31,405 nucleotides of DNA from Mnemiopsis leidyi (lineage: Eukaryota > Ctenophora > Tentaculata > Lobata > Bolinopsidae), in NCBI GenBank assembly GCA_000226015.1, contig JH154961.1:6975-38379 (forward strand), given 5' to 3'. Below, in pieces: positions 7,871-20,641 of the stretch (position 1 is its first letter; the number at the start of each line of letters is the position of its first letter). The notes beneath the pieces are model-generated. The model was not told where the DNA came from, made no database searches, and was given only the letters and a program-made list of their open reading frames with translations. The translations under genes were made by a program, and so were the position numbers.

Positions 7871-9960
7871 AACTTTGATGCAATCTAATGAGCAGTTCAC
7901 AGGGGAGAGAAGAAATGTCAAAACTTTATGACGTCATTGGGTAACGACGCCCTAGGCTGATTTCTGCAAAATTCTAGATTGAAAAATTCAGACCATAACT
8001 TGGTCAATTGATTGACTAGTCTCAATCTCAAAATTAAAACCGAGCAGCTTGGTGCGGGTCTCTTTATCACGGGTAGCCGGGAATAAACAAAATTCAATGT
8101 AATTTCTCGAACGTTTAAGGATAGCTAGACATTGCTTCATTAATAATGGGCACGAAAAGTCTTGTTTTGCTGCAAATGGCAGCAAAAAGTCTTACAAGAA
8201 GGCTTAAATTTGAGGTCGCCTATTGTCTGATTCTTAGTCTTCTATTGCTATTTTAATTAAATGGTATATAAGAATATATTGTATTAATGATACAATTTTA
8301 AATAGTGCTTTGTTTCTCTGTTGATTATTTTTTCCCGTATCTTGCCATTTGGACCCGAAGGGCAAAAAAGTACAAAACAAGGGTTGGCGATCGACAGCGT
8401 AAATCGGGTTATTGTGGAATATTAGCTCAGAAAGTGTCCGTACGTCCGTTTTTTCAGATTCGAGGTTTCACCGGTATAACTATAAATGCACAAATTTAGC
8501 TACATACATGGATGTGTGAAATTCCAAGAATTAGACCTCCTAAATATTGCCAAATTGATTTAACAGTTTACAAGCAAGTATGCATTTTCTTTGAAATGAG
8601 ATTTAAGAATCCGTGAATGTTCTACTTCCAGTTCCACGAACTGCTGTAAATACTCCACGAGTTTTGCATCATGCCGTCATAAACATTTTGCGTCATATAT
8701 TATTATTATATGTACTGCGGTCTGCGTCATACAATTATCATTGATTATTGTCATCCCGATTATATTTCCCAATGGTCTTTCGGTGCTATTTGTATTTTAA
8801 TCTGTAGATAAGGCTTGGTAAATAAACAAAAACAATATCTAGTCGAGTTCTTTCAAAGGATCGATCTAAATCAGACCAATATCTCATCAAACAAGATCCT
8901 GGCGAGCGGATCCAGTTCAAAACAATTTCTCGGGTTTGTGAGACTGTGTCTTAAACCGGACCGTCATGGTCGTTCTAGTGCCTTATCGACTCCTGTCTTT
9001 TTTAGGTCGGCACTCGGACTTAAAAAATAATGGGCACAATTTAAATCATCATTTTCTAAAACTTTTTGGGATTATCAGAAAACTAAATGTTACATAAGTC
9101 GTTGACCTTCAGATTTCTATCTAAAATTTCACTAACTTATCTGGGTTGCAATGCTTGACTGAACCTTCGATACTGATTTTGTCGACTGTTTTCCAGCTCA
9201 TTGTGAGCTGAATATTTCATTTCAATTGTGAGAGGTTTAAATATTTGCACCTATAATGCTAACGAAAAAAAACACCGGGTTCACTCGATAAAAGTGCGGC
9301 GTTTCTGATAAAAGCGACGTAACTAACGATAATCCCGACGTTTTCGTCAGAAACGTCGCGTTTTTAAACCAGAAAAATTCTTTCAAGGTGTTTTTAACGT
9401 CATTAGCAGTATCACCGGTTGGTATCGGTTTCGCCTTGACTGTCGCTGTTGCAGTTATAAGGACAGCTTTTCTGTTGCAAAACCGCCCTTCGCTCTCGGC
9501 CGTTATAGTCAGAGATGACAGGAGCTTCTAGAAGCTGTTGAAAAATTAGAGAATCTAGCATTCGCCTAATGAGTCCTAAACATTAACCCGTTTACCTCTG
9601 AGGTCGATATATATGCCCACTCTAGCGACTGATATTGTGCCAAGTCTATTCACCATAGAATCAATTTGTTCAGTGAATTCACCTTAAAAAACTTACTTCT
9701 ATCCAAGCACTTATTATATTATAATATTTATAAGGAACTTATCTCTAATCATGACTTAGAAATGACCTCAAAAGACTGGACAATCAAATAAATTATTGTC
9801 ATCGATATGATAATCATCGCGAAATTGTCAAAGGGTCTAGACCCAATTGACATCTTTAAGCTTAGTTTAGTACCATACAAAATATATTCGACTTCTAATT
9901 TAAGTAATCTTCCTGACAAATGTACGTGCTTTTACCTCGGAACAAATGCTTCTTAATCTC
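7871..9960. other. Gene-poor stretch with small repeats
   Basis: No gene supported. About 8353-8372 resembles the hairpin element's stem (GAAGGGCAAAAAAGT). An imperfect hairpin TTTTTTAGGTC / GACTTAAAAAA lies at about 9000-9028. A GCGACG / CGTCGC inverted pair lies at about 9313-9360. Confidence 0.45.
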
Positions 9961-10440
9961 ATGAAAGAAATAATAAGATGGAATGGAAACATTGGTCTAG
10001 CCGCCTGAAAACCAACATGATTAAAGAGACCAACAATATGAGTGCGGCTACTGATGGTTGCATCAAAAAGGTTGATCCAAGGTTGGATTTGACATCTTGG
10101 TCTCTGCCATAAGATCTGGCTGTTATAGTATGCGAAGTTTGCTTTATCCCAACAACTACGCATTGCTGTGCCTCAGTTATGTATGTCCACATGGACATGG
10201 CTTCGGAGGGAGAGCTATTGACTTTAGGGAATGTGCTGGTACGTGATTCCTTCAATCCTTCAGAGGAAATTGTTCGCTAAAGGGGCGTGTCTGGCTGTTA
10301 CTCTTCAGAACTATGGCTTCATTAATGAGATGGAAAAGTAACCTTGGTCAACCGTCTGGGAACCATGATTAGCATTCAAGTTCGAAACCAAGTATGGGAA
10401 TGCTGCTATGCTCGGTCTATGGTTTGACATGACCGCTTCT
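9961..10440. repeat. Possible old tandem duplication
   Basis: About 9977-10026 and 10328-10374 look like diverged direct copies (AGATGGAA, TTGGTC, CCGYCTG, AACCA, ATGATTA in order). Too degraded to assign to a family. Confidence 0.3.
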
Positions 10441-11440
10441 GTACAACTACAACTCTTCTCACGGGCGCTGTACTAAACACATTACCTTTGATCTGCTTAG
10501 TCGAGACTCGACAGGCAACCCAAGATAGCAGATGCTTCTCGATCATTACGTCCAGCATTCTCACGCGTAACCAAAACTAGTCGACCACATAAACCTGAGT
10601 TGGCCGGTTCGCTTACTCCCTTAACAACCGCTCGCTTGCTCCCTTGATTAGCTGGATCAAGCTGATTGGTGTGATGACTTTAAGTCTCCAGTTCGACCAG
10701 TTAACTCCACCTCAAGATTTCGCTCCCTCAATCCTCTAAAGAAAGTTATTTTAGCTTGAAGTTTCCTCTACCGTTACATTCTCAATTTTTATCACCGATG
10801 AAAGGATTTTTGTTCACATCCTGCTATTATACACCATCGTTATTTCTTTATTGCAACAAATTGGCGACAATAAAAGCGTATTTACGCAGACAAAACTGGT
10901 CGAACATTGAACATGCAGCTGTCCGCCTTTGTAAGGAGGATGTCGCCCAGTATTGACCTGTCCCACTTAAGACATAGACCATGTCACAACAGCAAATGAT
11001 CGCTAATCATAGCTTCTTTAGTCGGAAATTATAGTTGCAATTATCGAAACTTGCGTTGACATCATATTTATAGCATTCATGGACATACTGCAGATCTATA
11101 CTGCTGATATGACTTAATTATTGTTGGGGATGGGTTTATTGTTATTGCCAGATGTAAATTTGGTATGCAATAATATTCGTTTCTATCATTTGTACAGATA
11201 TTAGCCGTCAATTTAAACGTCAACATTCCAGCGCACGCTTTGTGTGATTCCACCTAGTAACTTACAAGTAGAACTACAAATGCAAATTTTAATTTGCACA
11301 GTTTCTCTCGTTTTGTACGCTGTTTGATAAAATCAATTAATGAAACGTTTACCGCTGCTATCGATAATTCAACATTAACAATTAATATTCAATTAACAAC
11401 ATTAACAATTAAATCATTGATAATCAATGGTTTATTCTGT
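10441..11440. other. Non-coding stretch
   Basis: Holds a partial internal repeat (CGCTTACTCCCTT / CGCTTGCTCCCTT, about 10609-10645) and otherwise nothing I recognise. Confidence 0.45.
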
Positions 11441-11680
11441 GGGCCGGTAGCTCAATTGGTAGAGCACTCATCTAGACAATGCAGAGGTTGTCGGGATCAT
11501 ACCCGACTCGGCACGGTGCCGGACCATGAATTTCATGATTTGACTATCAGTGAAATTCGTTTCCGTTCAAATATCTGCTTCGTACACATTATGTTGCTTG
11601 GTTGATCCTTCGGCCCACTCACAACATAACAAACATAACAAACTCGTTACCAATCAATGCACACGTAGCTGGGAGTCGAT
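11441..11680 (+). mobile_element. tRNA-derived SINE, copy 2 (near complete)
   Basis: Starts GGGCCGGTAGCTCAATTGG, with a good pol III A box (TAGCTCAATTGG). A T-arm/B-box-like segment GTCGGG-ATCATA-CCCGAC follows about 40 bases later. The tRNA-unrelated body then runs through GGCACGGTGCCGG, CAAATATCTGC, CACAACATAAC and CTGGGAGTCGA, shared with the minus copy at 4403-4608. Transcription would be by pol III; parent LINE unknown. Confidence 0.87.
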
Positions 11681-13775
11681 GACTAAAAAATAACGGCATT
11701 TGGCGACAAAAATCAAAATCGAGTTACACATATCGAGAAACGCAATTTGCACTGGAGAAGAGAGGTGCAAGGATTCGATCAATAAATTTAATGATTTCAA
11801 ACAGATTTAAACGGAATTCAACGTAAGTCGTACATTTATCACTATATGGACATGCTCGTCGTGATTAGCATAAGTTAAATTTGAATGAATATAAAAAATG
11901 GTAATTATATATACCTAATTAGGTTAACAGTTAATCGAAATTATTATTTATTACGGCGGTTTGTTAACGACCGGGAAGAATATGGGTCGACCTCAGGAAA
12001 AATATGGCAAAATTCCCAAAACCCACCATAATTTCCAGGTTGCTATTTTACCGGTGTCCAACCTTTTAAAATCGGAAATACTGTTCGGAATCTTATCACT
12101 GGAAAAGTGAAATTTTTACTTTACTCATTTTTGATTGTATATGAGATACACATTATCTTAGAAATTTGACCTATTTCAATCAACTTTGACCGCAAGGCTA
12201 TTTGACCGGAACTGAGCAGAAAAGGGAATTTTTTTTCAATTCGAGCCGAATGAAATCAAAAAAAACTATAGGAAAAGTGAGTTAATAGTCTTCTCCAGTT
12301 AATATAAGACAATGATTAAATTAATATTAAAAACTCAAGTCTTGACCCCTTGGGAACCCAAAAAGCTTAATCAGCGGGCGGTTTATTGCCAACCAAGGAA
12401 AATATAGTTCGGGAGAAATGTGGCGAAACTGGGCATTATCCGCCAGTATATCTAAGAAACATGGTCCACGGCATTCCTAGAGAATGCACAGTCGCACGAG
12501 GCTACCTCTTCCACTATTGCTTCCCCGCGGAGTTGAAGATTGTCGACGCTGCCCACGATACTCCAGATACTCTGTAAAGTTTTCGGAGGAGTGCAGGACT
12601 TTCTTGACGGAGGAGGACAGTCCCCATTTCCTTTCTGCACAACATAACTTAACCAGAAACTTTTATTTTGGTTGGAGAGACGAAATAAAGCAGCTAACAT
12701 GATTGGGTTCTTGAAATCATAAATTCATAAATACATCATCTTTAGAGAACAGCTGTGCAGATATAAGGTAAATAGAAAAAGCAAACACGAGTGAAAATAA
12801 AGAAGATCTAAACTTAAAAAGATAGAGAACCAATAAACTCAAAAAGGTAAAAGGTGAACAAAGTATAACAAGATAAACGAATAAAAGTCAAAGGTAAGGC
12901 GTGTTCTCATGCAAAAATGGTAAAGTGCAACTTAAAATAAAAATGGAGGAGTCCTTTGCATGTTATGATAACAAATCACTCGTCTGATAAGTTTTAATAC
13001 TTTCAACAACTACTACTATTAATTAAATAATTTGAGGTCCACTTATGACGTATAGCGAAAGTACTATGGACTGAATTTTATTACTAACATTTTGGATTTT
13101 CATCACCTATCTTGTTTCGTCTGATTGCCTTCTGGGAAATAGAAATCAAATTCACTCGTCTGATAAGAACTAAAGATAGGGCGTCAATCAAAATATAGCC
13201 ATGTTATTATCAAATACAGCTCAAGGTTACCTAATCACCCTTAAACACGGTTTGTTATTCTAAAAATTTTGTTCTTAATAAAGATAGTAAACTGTGTTCC
13301 TCTCTGTCCTGATCTTCTGCTATACAATGTTTAACAAATCCTTCTATAAAAAATTTAAGGCCAAATTTATAAGGATGTGCGTGAAGACTGTGCAGAGATA
13401 ATGCGGATTTAGTTTAAGAATCGATATCATATATTTTAAAACTACTTCTACGTCTATGTCTGTTAAATCTTGCCCTCACCTCTGTACTATAGTTTGGCCA
13501 AAATACGTACACTCACTTAACCAGTAAGTGTGTGAAACAGAATAGTCCTCGGACCGGTCCGCGGACTATTCCACGGACTGGGTAGGGCTTCTTGGATGCT
13601 GCCCGCAATTGTCCCAAACCCGTCATTTCATCCCGGTCACATAAAAATCCCGAGTAAGGTAAATCACTACAGCATCTTGAAACTTAATCTGCATACATTG
13701 ATACGTCGGTGATAAGTTTTATGATCGATTTAGGGGACGTTTACATATTTCCCACCTTGACCGACTGCAAGAAAT
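11681..13775. other. Non-coding stretch with weak direct repeats
   Basis: About 11954-12015 and 12376-12436 share GGCGGTTT, GGAA.AATAT and AAATRTGGC in the same order, a possible diverged direct repeat 420 bases apart. TCACTCGTCTGATAAG occurs at about 12976 and 13152. The locally GC-richer patch at 12440-12640 is open on both strands but shows no family features. Confidence 0.4.
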
Positions 13776-13812
13776 TTCGCTCCTAAACCCAGAATCTGAG
13801 TTTAGGAGCGAA
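13776..13812. repeat. Perfect 13-bp hairpin
   Basis: TTCGCTCCTAAAC (13776-13788) and GTTTAGGAGCGAA (13800-13812) pair perfectly across an 11-base loop. No coding context. It could be a MITE core or an RNA hairpin. Confidence 0.85.
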
Positions 13813-16800
13813 GCCCCTGTTTGCACCCCGAGAATGAGAATAAATAATCGGTTATCGCTTTTGTTATCATCACTTACTAAGTACTTGCACCCGTTGCCAT
13901 GTCTTATGACCGCATATTGATTTATCAAAGTGTTCGATGTTTTACCTAATTCTATCTATCATTCCTTTTAGCATAACTCCCTCCACTTTGCAATGATATC
14001 ATCTCTCCCCCCTCTTATCGTACCCTTCCACTCTCCTCTCTTTCTTCTCTCTTATCTTTTATTTCACTAAGCTCAGTCGCATTATCACTTGTAAATGAAG
14101 CATGAATGTGAGTCCAGCTTAATGAATGTTAGCAATTTGCAATAACGACTGAATTTGAAGACAAGGTCCAGTTGGTCCGCTTTCTCAGCTTAACCTTACG
14201 TAGGTATATTTACGTAAGATGTAAATATGTAAGATGTAAATATGTTTGTAAATATTTATTTCTCTTCTCTCATATCTCCTCCTTTTTTGCTTGCAGTCTT
14301 CCAAATATTTTACACTATCGTAGTATCATAGAGAATAGAGAGGGCATTAGACAGTGGAGAGTAGATAGAGGAGAGACACGAAAGAGGCAATAGGAGAAAA
14401 AGAGATCAAGCATTTGTAGACTAATATAAGGCTGTAGGCTGCGTGTGACGGCTAATAGATGTAATTACTTTGAATTATTTACAGCTTGAATTTATTTTTG
14501 AAATCCAAAAGCCCTTGTTATATGGCCCCTTTTATGTATTCAGAACTAGAAAAATAAATTTGAAGACAAATGGTAATGTATATTATAAATGTGCATTAAT
14601 CTTTAAAATGTGTATTTATCTTTAAAATTTGAATTTTGACCGAATGGATTTGATGCGATTAGCAATTTGCAAAGTTAACTCAGCCTTCGTTTAGACAACA
14701 GATCAATTATTGAGCACATTAGTAATATATTAATGACATGTTTAGAGTGAAAGTACAATTTCCCTTCTATAAACCCACAATCTAGGTGTTACGATTATAC
14801 GACATGCATGAGTGCGGTATAACGCAGATCAGAGGAAGTCACTATATAAATATAATTTTACGTCAGTATATTAAAACGGTATTCGGCGAGTTCAAGCCAG
14901 TCGTGAATTTTAACAGCTATATATTTCCGTCCTCCGGGCGTGATCAGATAGTTTTGCGTTTGGCAACCTACGCTTTACATCACTAGTAAGAGTAGGATCA
15001 GTGTAGTTAGTGCGTCAATTCGTGCGTCAGGAGTTTAAAAAGTGAAACTAATACTACTATTAGAAAACTAACAAGTTGTGTCACTTAATGTTTTGTCAAT
15101 GTCCGTTTTACCTTTTTTCCGGACACGGACAGACTGTCGGACAAATCGAACTATAACTAAATTTAGGACATTTCGGACAAAATACCGTACACAAAGGACA
15201 TAAAACATAAATAAAAGAATCATGTTTTGTTAATTTGGCCGACAGTTATCATTCCACCTCAAAAAGCCTGAGACACTTTTCATCTTTCTTTCGAAGATGT
15301 GTTACTGTTAGCCTAACAATAATAATATTAAGGGGACACCTCAATTTATTCTTGGCTCAACTTTGCGTTTTTATTGACTTTAAGAATAACGAAAAATTTT
15401 CAGTAAAATTCCAAGGCCCTATCTTAGTCATAACTTAAAAGAGATTTTAAAAACCAGTTTTCTGCACAAATCTTAAACATGTTAAATGCAAGATTGCAGA
15501 AAGCATTAAAACGGCTGCAAACTCTGCAGACCCCCTCATATTTTTCGACGAATTCTAAAAGTCTATATTAGTGCCTACTGCCTAGTGGGGACGAACAAAA
15601 ATAATTCGAGGTATCCCCGTAACTTAAGGACACAGTCGAGTAGGAGAAGTAGATTTTAGAAACGGTTCCCAGTTTTTATTAAATGGATTCCTCGGTTCAT
15701 ACATAGAATATTATAAATCACAATTTCAGAGGCTATTTTGTCCGATTTTATGTCCGTTTAATTCTGTGACAACGATTTTTAGTTTAGTTTTGTAACTTGT
15801 AGCCAATTTTGCCCAAATAACTGCGGTCCTTATTTTCTGTCTTTTTTATGTCCGTTTAACATTTTTATCGGGACATGGACCAAAGAGACAATTACAGTAC
15901 TCCCTATTATACTGTTAAAATGTTACAGATATTTTTAGAACCACAATATAAGATCTTTAAGCAAGCTCAAAACATGCGATAATTGAAAAACTTAAGAACT
16001 TTGATCCGTTTGTTTTGTGACAGACGACAGTTGGCTGTTCCTTGAGGTATTATGGTAATGCTGGATGTTGACAAACGTTCGTGTTTTTCAAAGTTTTGAT
16101 CAAAATTACATTTCCTATGAACAAGATGAATTTTTGCTGTATTTCAGTTAATTTTGGAAGCAGTTTCACCAATTATGCTAGCTGGGTTATTACAAGAACA
16201 AGTACATATTATAATTATATACTCTAGGCCAACTCTTTAAGGTTTTTAGGGAACCGTTATATTTTCATATTTTCTACTTCTTGAACATACTGCACCCACG
16301 ATTCAATACCAAAAGCCATAAAAGGTTCTGTAATAAATTTAGCCCTAGCATATCTATTCCTTTAATCGTTTAAATTCAGTAGGTTTCTTACGCTAATGAA
16401 GCAGTCCTATATTCATATAATATTTGATGCTTATCCAGGAAATCGTAGTTTGCTACTCCGGGATTAGAGGCTTTCAGTCTAGATTTATACCCTTCACTCT
16501 TCTTTCCTAGGTATTATAAATTTAAACATAGCTTAACTGCATCAGCTTAAAAACCTTAAAAAGCTGAGCAGTGATAAATTCCAAACTTTTGAACTACAAT
16601 ATATAATAAGGGGTCGTTCAGATAATAATGATAGATGATAATCAATATTTTGGCGATTTTCATACCTCTCCCTAATCAATTATTAACCTTCGTTCCCCTC
16701 TCTAGGACAGACAAAATGGATTGGGGCTTTGCCTTTTAATAAGGGCTGCTTTAGTTAAACGTTAACAGAATCGCTTTTGATAAAAATTGATGGCTCATTC

Positions 16801-17297
16801 ATAGCCAAACCCCCTGCCCATTCGTTATCAAGCGCAATAATTCAAAAAAATCCACATCTCTCTCGTGGTGATTACGTAACATGCTAAGGAGTCCTAATTA
16901 AAATTGCAATCCTTAAATAATCTAGCAAGAATTGGAAACTCCCATGAAATCAGTGATAAGTGATATAATATGAACTCCAAAGCAAGTTCGGTAACTGTGG
17001 AACTCAAAGGACCTTACTTAAATTAGGAGCACGGGGAATGGAGGGGAAGGGTAAGGTAACTACCATTTTTTTTGACCAATTAACCTTTATCAGGGTATTC
17101 ACGGTGTCATGGTAAAATATACCGTAATAACTGTCAAAATTTCTTATCAACTGTAGTCAAATAGTCGACAATTTCACCATGGCCAATGCAAAAATTACCA
17201 CGGACAAAATAATATTGAACCTAAATTTTACTAAACACTCAGAAAAAATAGTTGGGCTAAACTTGTCCGTGATCTTAACCATGACCATCATTTAGCG
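13813..17297. other. Gene-poor AT-rich stretch upstream of the GPCR gene
   Basis: Holds a pyrimidine-rich run (about 13990-14060), a purine-rich run (about 14330-14405), a short tandem (TAAGATGTAAATATG x2, about 14214-14243), and scattered TGTCCG/CGGACA words (15100-15190 and 15740-15880) that may be ends of an old element in direct orientation. No exon supported. Confidence 0.45.
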
Positions 17298-20200
17298 ATG
17301 CTGGAAGTTCGATGGGCAGCGGTTGTTGCGGGGGTGACGGGGACAGCTGGTAACACTCTCCTAATCTGTATCTATCTCATCTGCATGTACCGGTTCCCTA
17401 AACGCACCCTCAACATTCTGAGTCTGATGGTGTGCGACCTTACTAACAGTGCTCTTACTGTCACTCTTCACACCACCACTAGGGACAACGTATGTTATAG
17501 TGGGGTGAGGGGTTATTATCGTCATCGAACTCCCCCCATAAGTTATAAAAACATCTTTTGCCAAATTTAATTTTCAAACCAAGTGCAAAATAGACCTTTT
17601 TTTAATTTTGGGTGAGCACTCCGCCCCCTATTAATAGATACAATGATCTTGACCGAGAACATTTCAGCTGTTGACAAAGGGAGTCAATGTTATAACGCCA
17701 CTAGCTCTGTCTCTACGGATAGGCTCCATTTTTCACATCAATTCTATCGTAGTAACAAGGTAAGGACCTAAAACATTTTTTTATGAATCTAGCAGTCTAA
17801 CGTTTCAGCAAGCTGCAATGTGTTTTAAGTAGAAGGGGTGCGCCCTTTTACAAATCTCTGCTTGATATCGGTTCAGACTATTAGTCTATTGGTCGGGAAC
17901 AGTTGTTAACGACCAATAGACCGTGCGGAAGGGTAATTCTCAAATTTCATGTTTAGGCACAATTCAAGCATGGTCATTTTTCAAAATTCTGCACACACAA
18001 TGTGCAATACAAATTATTTATGATTTATAAACTGCCGTGTCATGCATAAAATGTCATGCGTAATTGTTGAAATATTTCCTTTATATCCAGGTTGATAGCC
18101 TGTGCCAAGCCGTTTTGCTACAAACGATGGGTTACCAGAAGAAGGGTCCTTTGTACGGTCATCTCAGCATGGACTATAAGCTCCATTCTCCTGATTCAGG
18201 TAACCACAAAGTCATATTATGTTTAAATTATGTAAATATGGCATATGCAAGTACTGCACTGTGCAAATGTAATATGCATTTTGAAAGTAGCATAATTGCA
18301 ATATATTTTTGACCAAGCAGTTTATTTTCAATCTATTTTTGTATTAAATGACCGCCCGCCCTGATCAGATTCTGCTAAACTCCAACACGACCGAGGAAGC
18401 ATCTTACCCATTGGACGTGCTGGCAACCAACAGTAAGCTGGTTATTTCCTGCCAGGCAGCACTCATGATCTCTCTCACTCTGGTCTTACTAACCATGATA
18501 CGTCATATAGCTGTACAGATCTCAAACTACAAGAAGCGAGACTGCAACCTTAGACTTCGGTAAGTGCAGCATCTTCAATTTTACCATGCTCTTAATTTGT
18601 CAAGCCACTCGAAGCACTGGTTAGTAACGCCAGTGGAACTGGAATAGTAAACTTTGTGATGTGTTACACTCGACTGTTAGACCCCCAACATAGGACGAAT
18701 ACAACTTTGATGACAAATTGTTTATATTGCGTGACACATACAGCGGTAGCAAGAAGCAACTTGCCAGCACAGAACTTGCCATGGCAACTTGCCAGCACAG
18801 AACTTGCCATGGCAACTTGGCGCCGCAGCGTGCTCGTCCTCTTTATTGCACATATTTGTGTCGAAGCTAGTGAGGATTAGCAAAATTTATCCATTTCTTT
18901 TCATTGGGAATCAATCAGTGCAGCAGTCATGATGAGTTTCATTTGACAGAATTTTCACGGATATGCGCTAACGATTTCTGCTGAAAAGTTCAGCGACAAT
19001 GGTGACAGAGTCACAGTTTAAAGATTAACTTTAACGGTGCCGCCTGTTTAAGAGTAGTTACAAGTCAGGCATCGAGCTTTGTAAGAGGACAAAGGGTAAA
19101 AATTGGAGCACTGCGATTGGTAGAAAATGATGAGACTAAAAAGATTCTGACTGCTGGAGAAACGATTAGCATTTAGAAGGTGTAAACGATCAAATAGTTG
19201 TCAGAAAGGGTGTGCCAGTATTAGTAATCGGAGCAATCCTATATAACCCAATAATGTGACGTGCATCGATAAACGAGTGATTGAAAAACTTAAACAGTTG
19301 TCAAGCTAAAATATGCAGCAGCGCTAATGTTTTAGCCAATTCTTCGGTTTACATTTTTGTTTCTTGTTCTGTGGCCTTGAATTTCGAAAAAACGTCATAA
19401 AACAAAATAACTAAATTTAAAAATTAACTTTTTGTAGCACTCTTTTTTGTATTGCAATCCTCCACGGCCTCCTTATCTAATTAGAATAAGCAAAGCATTT
19501 CTGTCTTGAAGCCCCGGCTTTGAATCCAACCAATCATACGTAACCGATCTAAACCAACGACACGTGAAATCATTTTTAGATTACACCAGCAAAATTCAGA
19601 GGAAGAGCAATTATAAATTAGAAATTATAATCATAAGGAGATCCAAAAGCCTTTTTAAGAAACTTAAATCTTCGTAAGTTCTAAACCATGAACGGCCATT
19701 CCATTAAGTAGGTGATTAGATTTAAGCTCAACTATACAAAAGGGTTAGTAGGGTAAGACATGATGTAAAGAATAGGGATTTCTTTGTAATTTTGGTGAGA
19801 AAAAGGACTGCAAGTGTAGTTACGAAAATATTTTAACAAGGAATACGCAATGTTATAACTAAAATTGTTCAATCAATATAACATTGATCATGTGCACTCA
19901 AATTATTTGTATTTAATTTGTTGAAATAGTTTTAAACTATGAAAAACATTTATTGAGTAAAATGATCATGCGTATTCCTTGTTAAAATATGTAACACTTG
20001 CAGTCCTTTTTCTTATCACAATTCGTAGGGTAAGCACTATATGTAAATGTAGTTGGAAGCAAGAACCAAGTGTTTTACGCACTGTTGCTTGTACAAAGTA
20101 CAGCACTGCCAAATAAGGTCAACTTGCCACCGGGGTAAGCTCTAAGCAGATAAGCTGATCACCAAAGGGTCCACCTTTATTGCCAAGTGATGGATAATGT

Positions 20201-20641
20201 GACTGAGATTTAAGCAAATAAAATCACTAAAACGAAAATTCTTTCAGGAAATCCTCCTCAAACGAACTGCGGAAAGCGTCCAACGTTAACCTCAGCCCTC
20301 AAAGAGGCGGTCGAGGCAACATGGTCAGCGCCACCACGGAAATCATCAACAAATCAAACCTGGCAGTAAACAGTATAGGTATAACTCGCAAAGACTTTAT
20401 CCTGACCAGACATATTTATATTATTGTGTGGTCCGTGACTCTCCTGGTTGTGTATTACATCATGTTCTTGTCGCCGATAGTTTATGTGGCACTCCGCAGA
20501 CACTTAAGCAGTTTAGAGCGGATGTATTTTAGAGAGTTCTGCGTTTTGGGAGGAACATTCGGAACACTGATAAACTCTACAATGTTTGCAGTACCGCTTA
20601 TCAAGGGTAAACTTAATCTCAGCTTAAATAAGATTGCATAA
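17298..20641 (+). CDS. Class A (rhodopsin-like) GPCR, orphan, five exons
   Basis: Exons 17298-17489, 17668-17759, 18091-18199, 18369-18559, 20248-20641. All borders are GT..AG and phases 0, 2, 0, 2 fit, giving 325 residues, a normal length. TM1 carries the GN pair (G18-N19); TM2 has LSLMVCD with D47 (2.50). R95 ends TM3, and P102 and W122 follow at +7 and +27, as in class A ICL2 and TM4. TM5 is about 160-180, ICL3 about 185-240, TM6 about 247-272 with P271 (6.50), and TM7 about 290-312. Departures: DRY is VTRL (no D), CWxP is FLSP, NPxxY is NSTMF, and no TM3 Cys is obvious. The N-terminus is only about 6 residues before TM1, so an upstream exon is possible; a TTTAG lies 2 bases before the ATG. 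Ligand unknown. Confidence 0.83.
17884..17921. repeat. Perfect 12-bp hairpin in GPCR intron 2
   Basis: GTCTATTGGTCG (17884-17895) pairs with CGACCAATAGAC (17910-17921) across a 14-base loop. Confidence 0.85.
18758..18820 (+). repeat. 28-bp minisatellite in GPCR intron 4
   Basis: Two exact 28-base units (18758-18785, 18786-18813) and the start of a third. Each unit holds the 12-base palindrome TTGCCATGGCAA at its junction. Confidence 0.9.
19795..20019. mobile_element. MITE with about 50-base terminal inverted repeats, in GPCR intron 4
   Basis: The left arm 19795-19849 and right arm 19969-20019 pair: GTGA(ta)AGAAAAAGGACTGCAAG.. inward to TTTTAACAAGGAATACGCA, nearly identical apart from a few indels. 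The AT-rich centre has no coding capacity. Similar 22-base direct sequences flank it (GTAGGGTAAG at 19748 and 20025). Confidence 0.82.

Noticed and set aside
11294..11605. Plus frame containing PVAQLVEHSS
   Set aside because: This peptide is the translation of a tRNA-like A-box region; here it is the SINE head, not a protein gene.
12452..12702. Overlapping open frames on both strands
   Set aside because: The patch is locally GC-richer but no motif, splice border or family feature supports either frame.
14786..14986. 66-codon plus frame
   Set aside because: No Kozak-supported start, splice context or recognisable domain.
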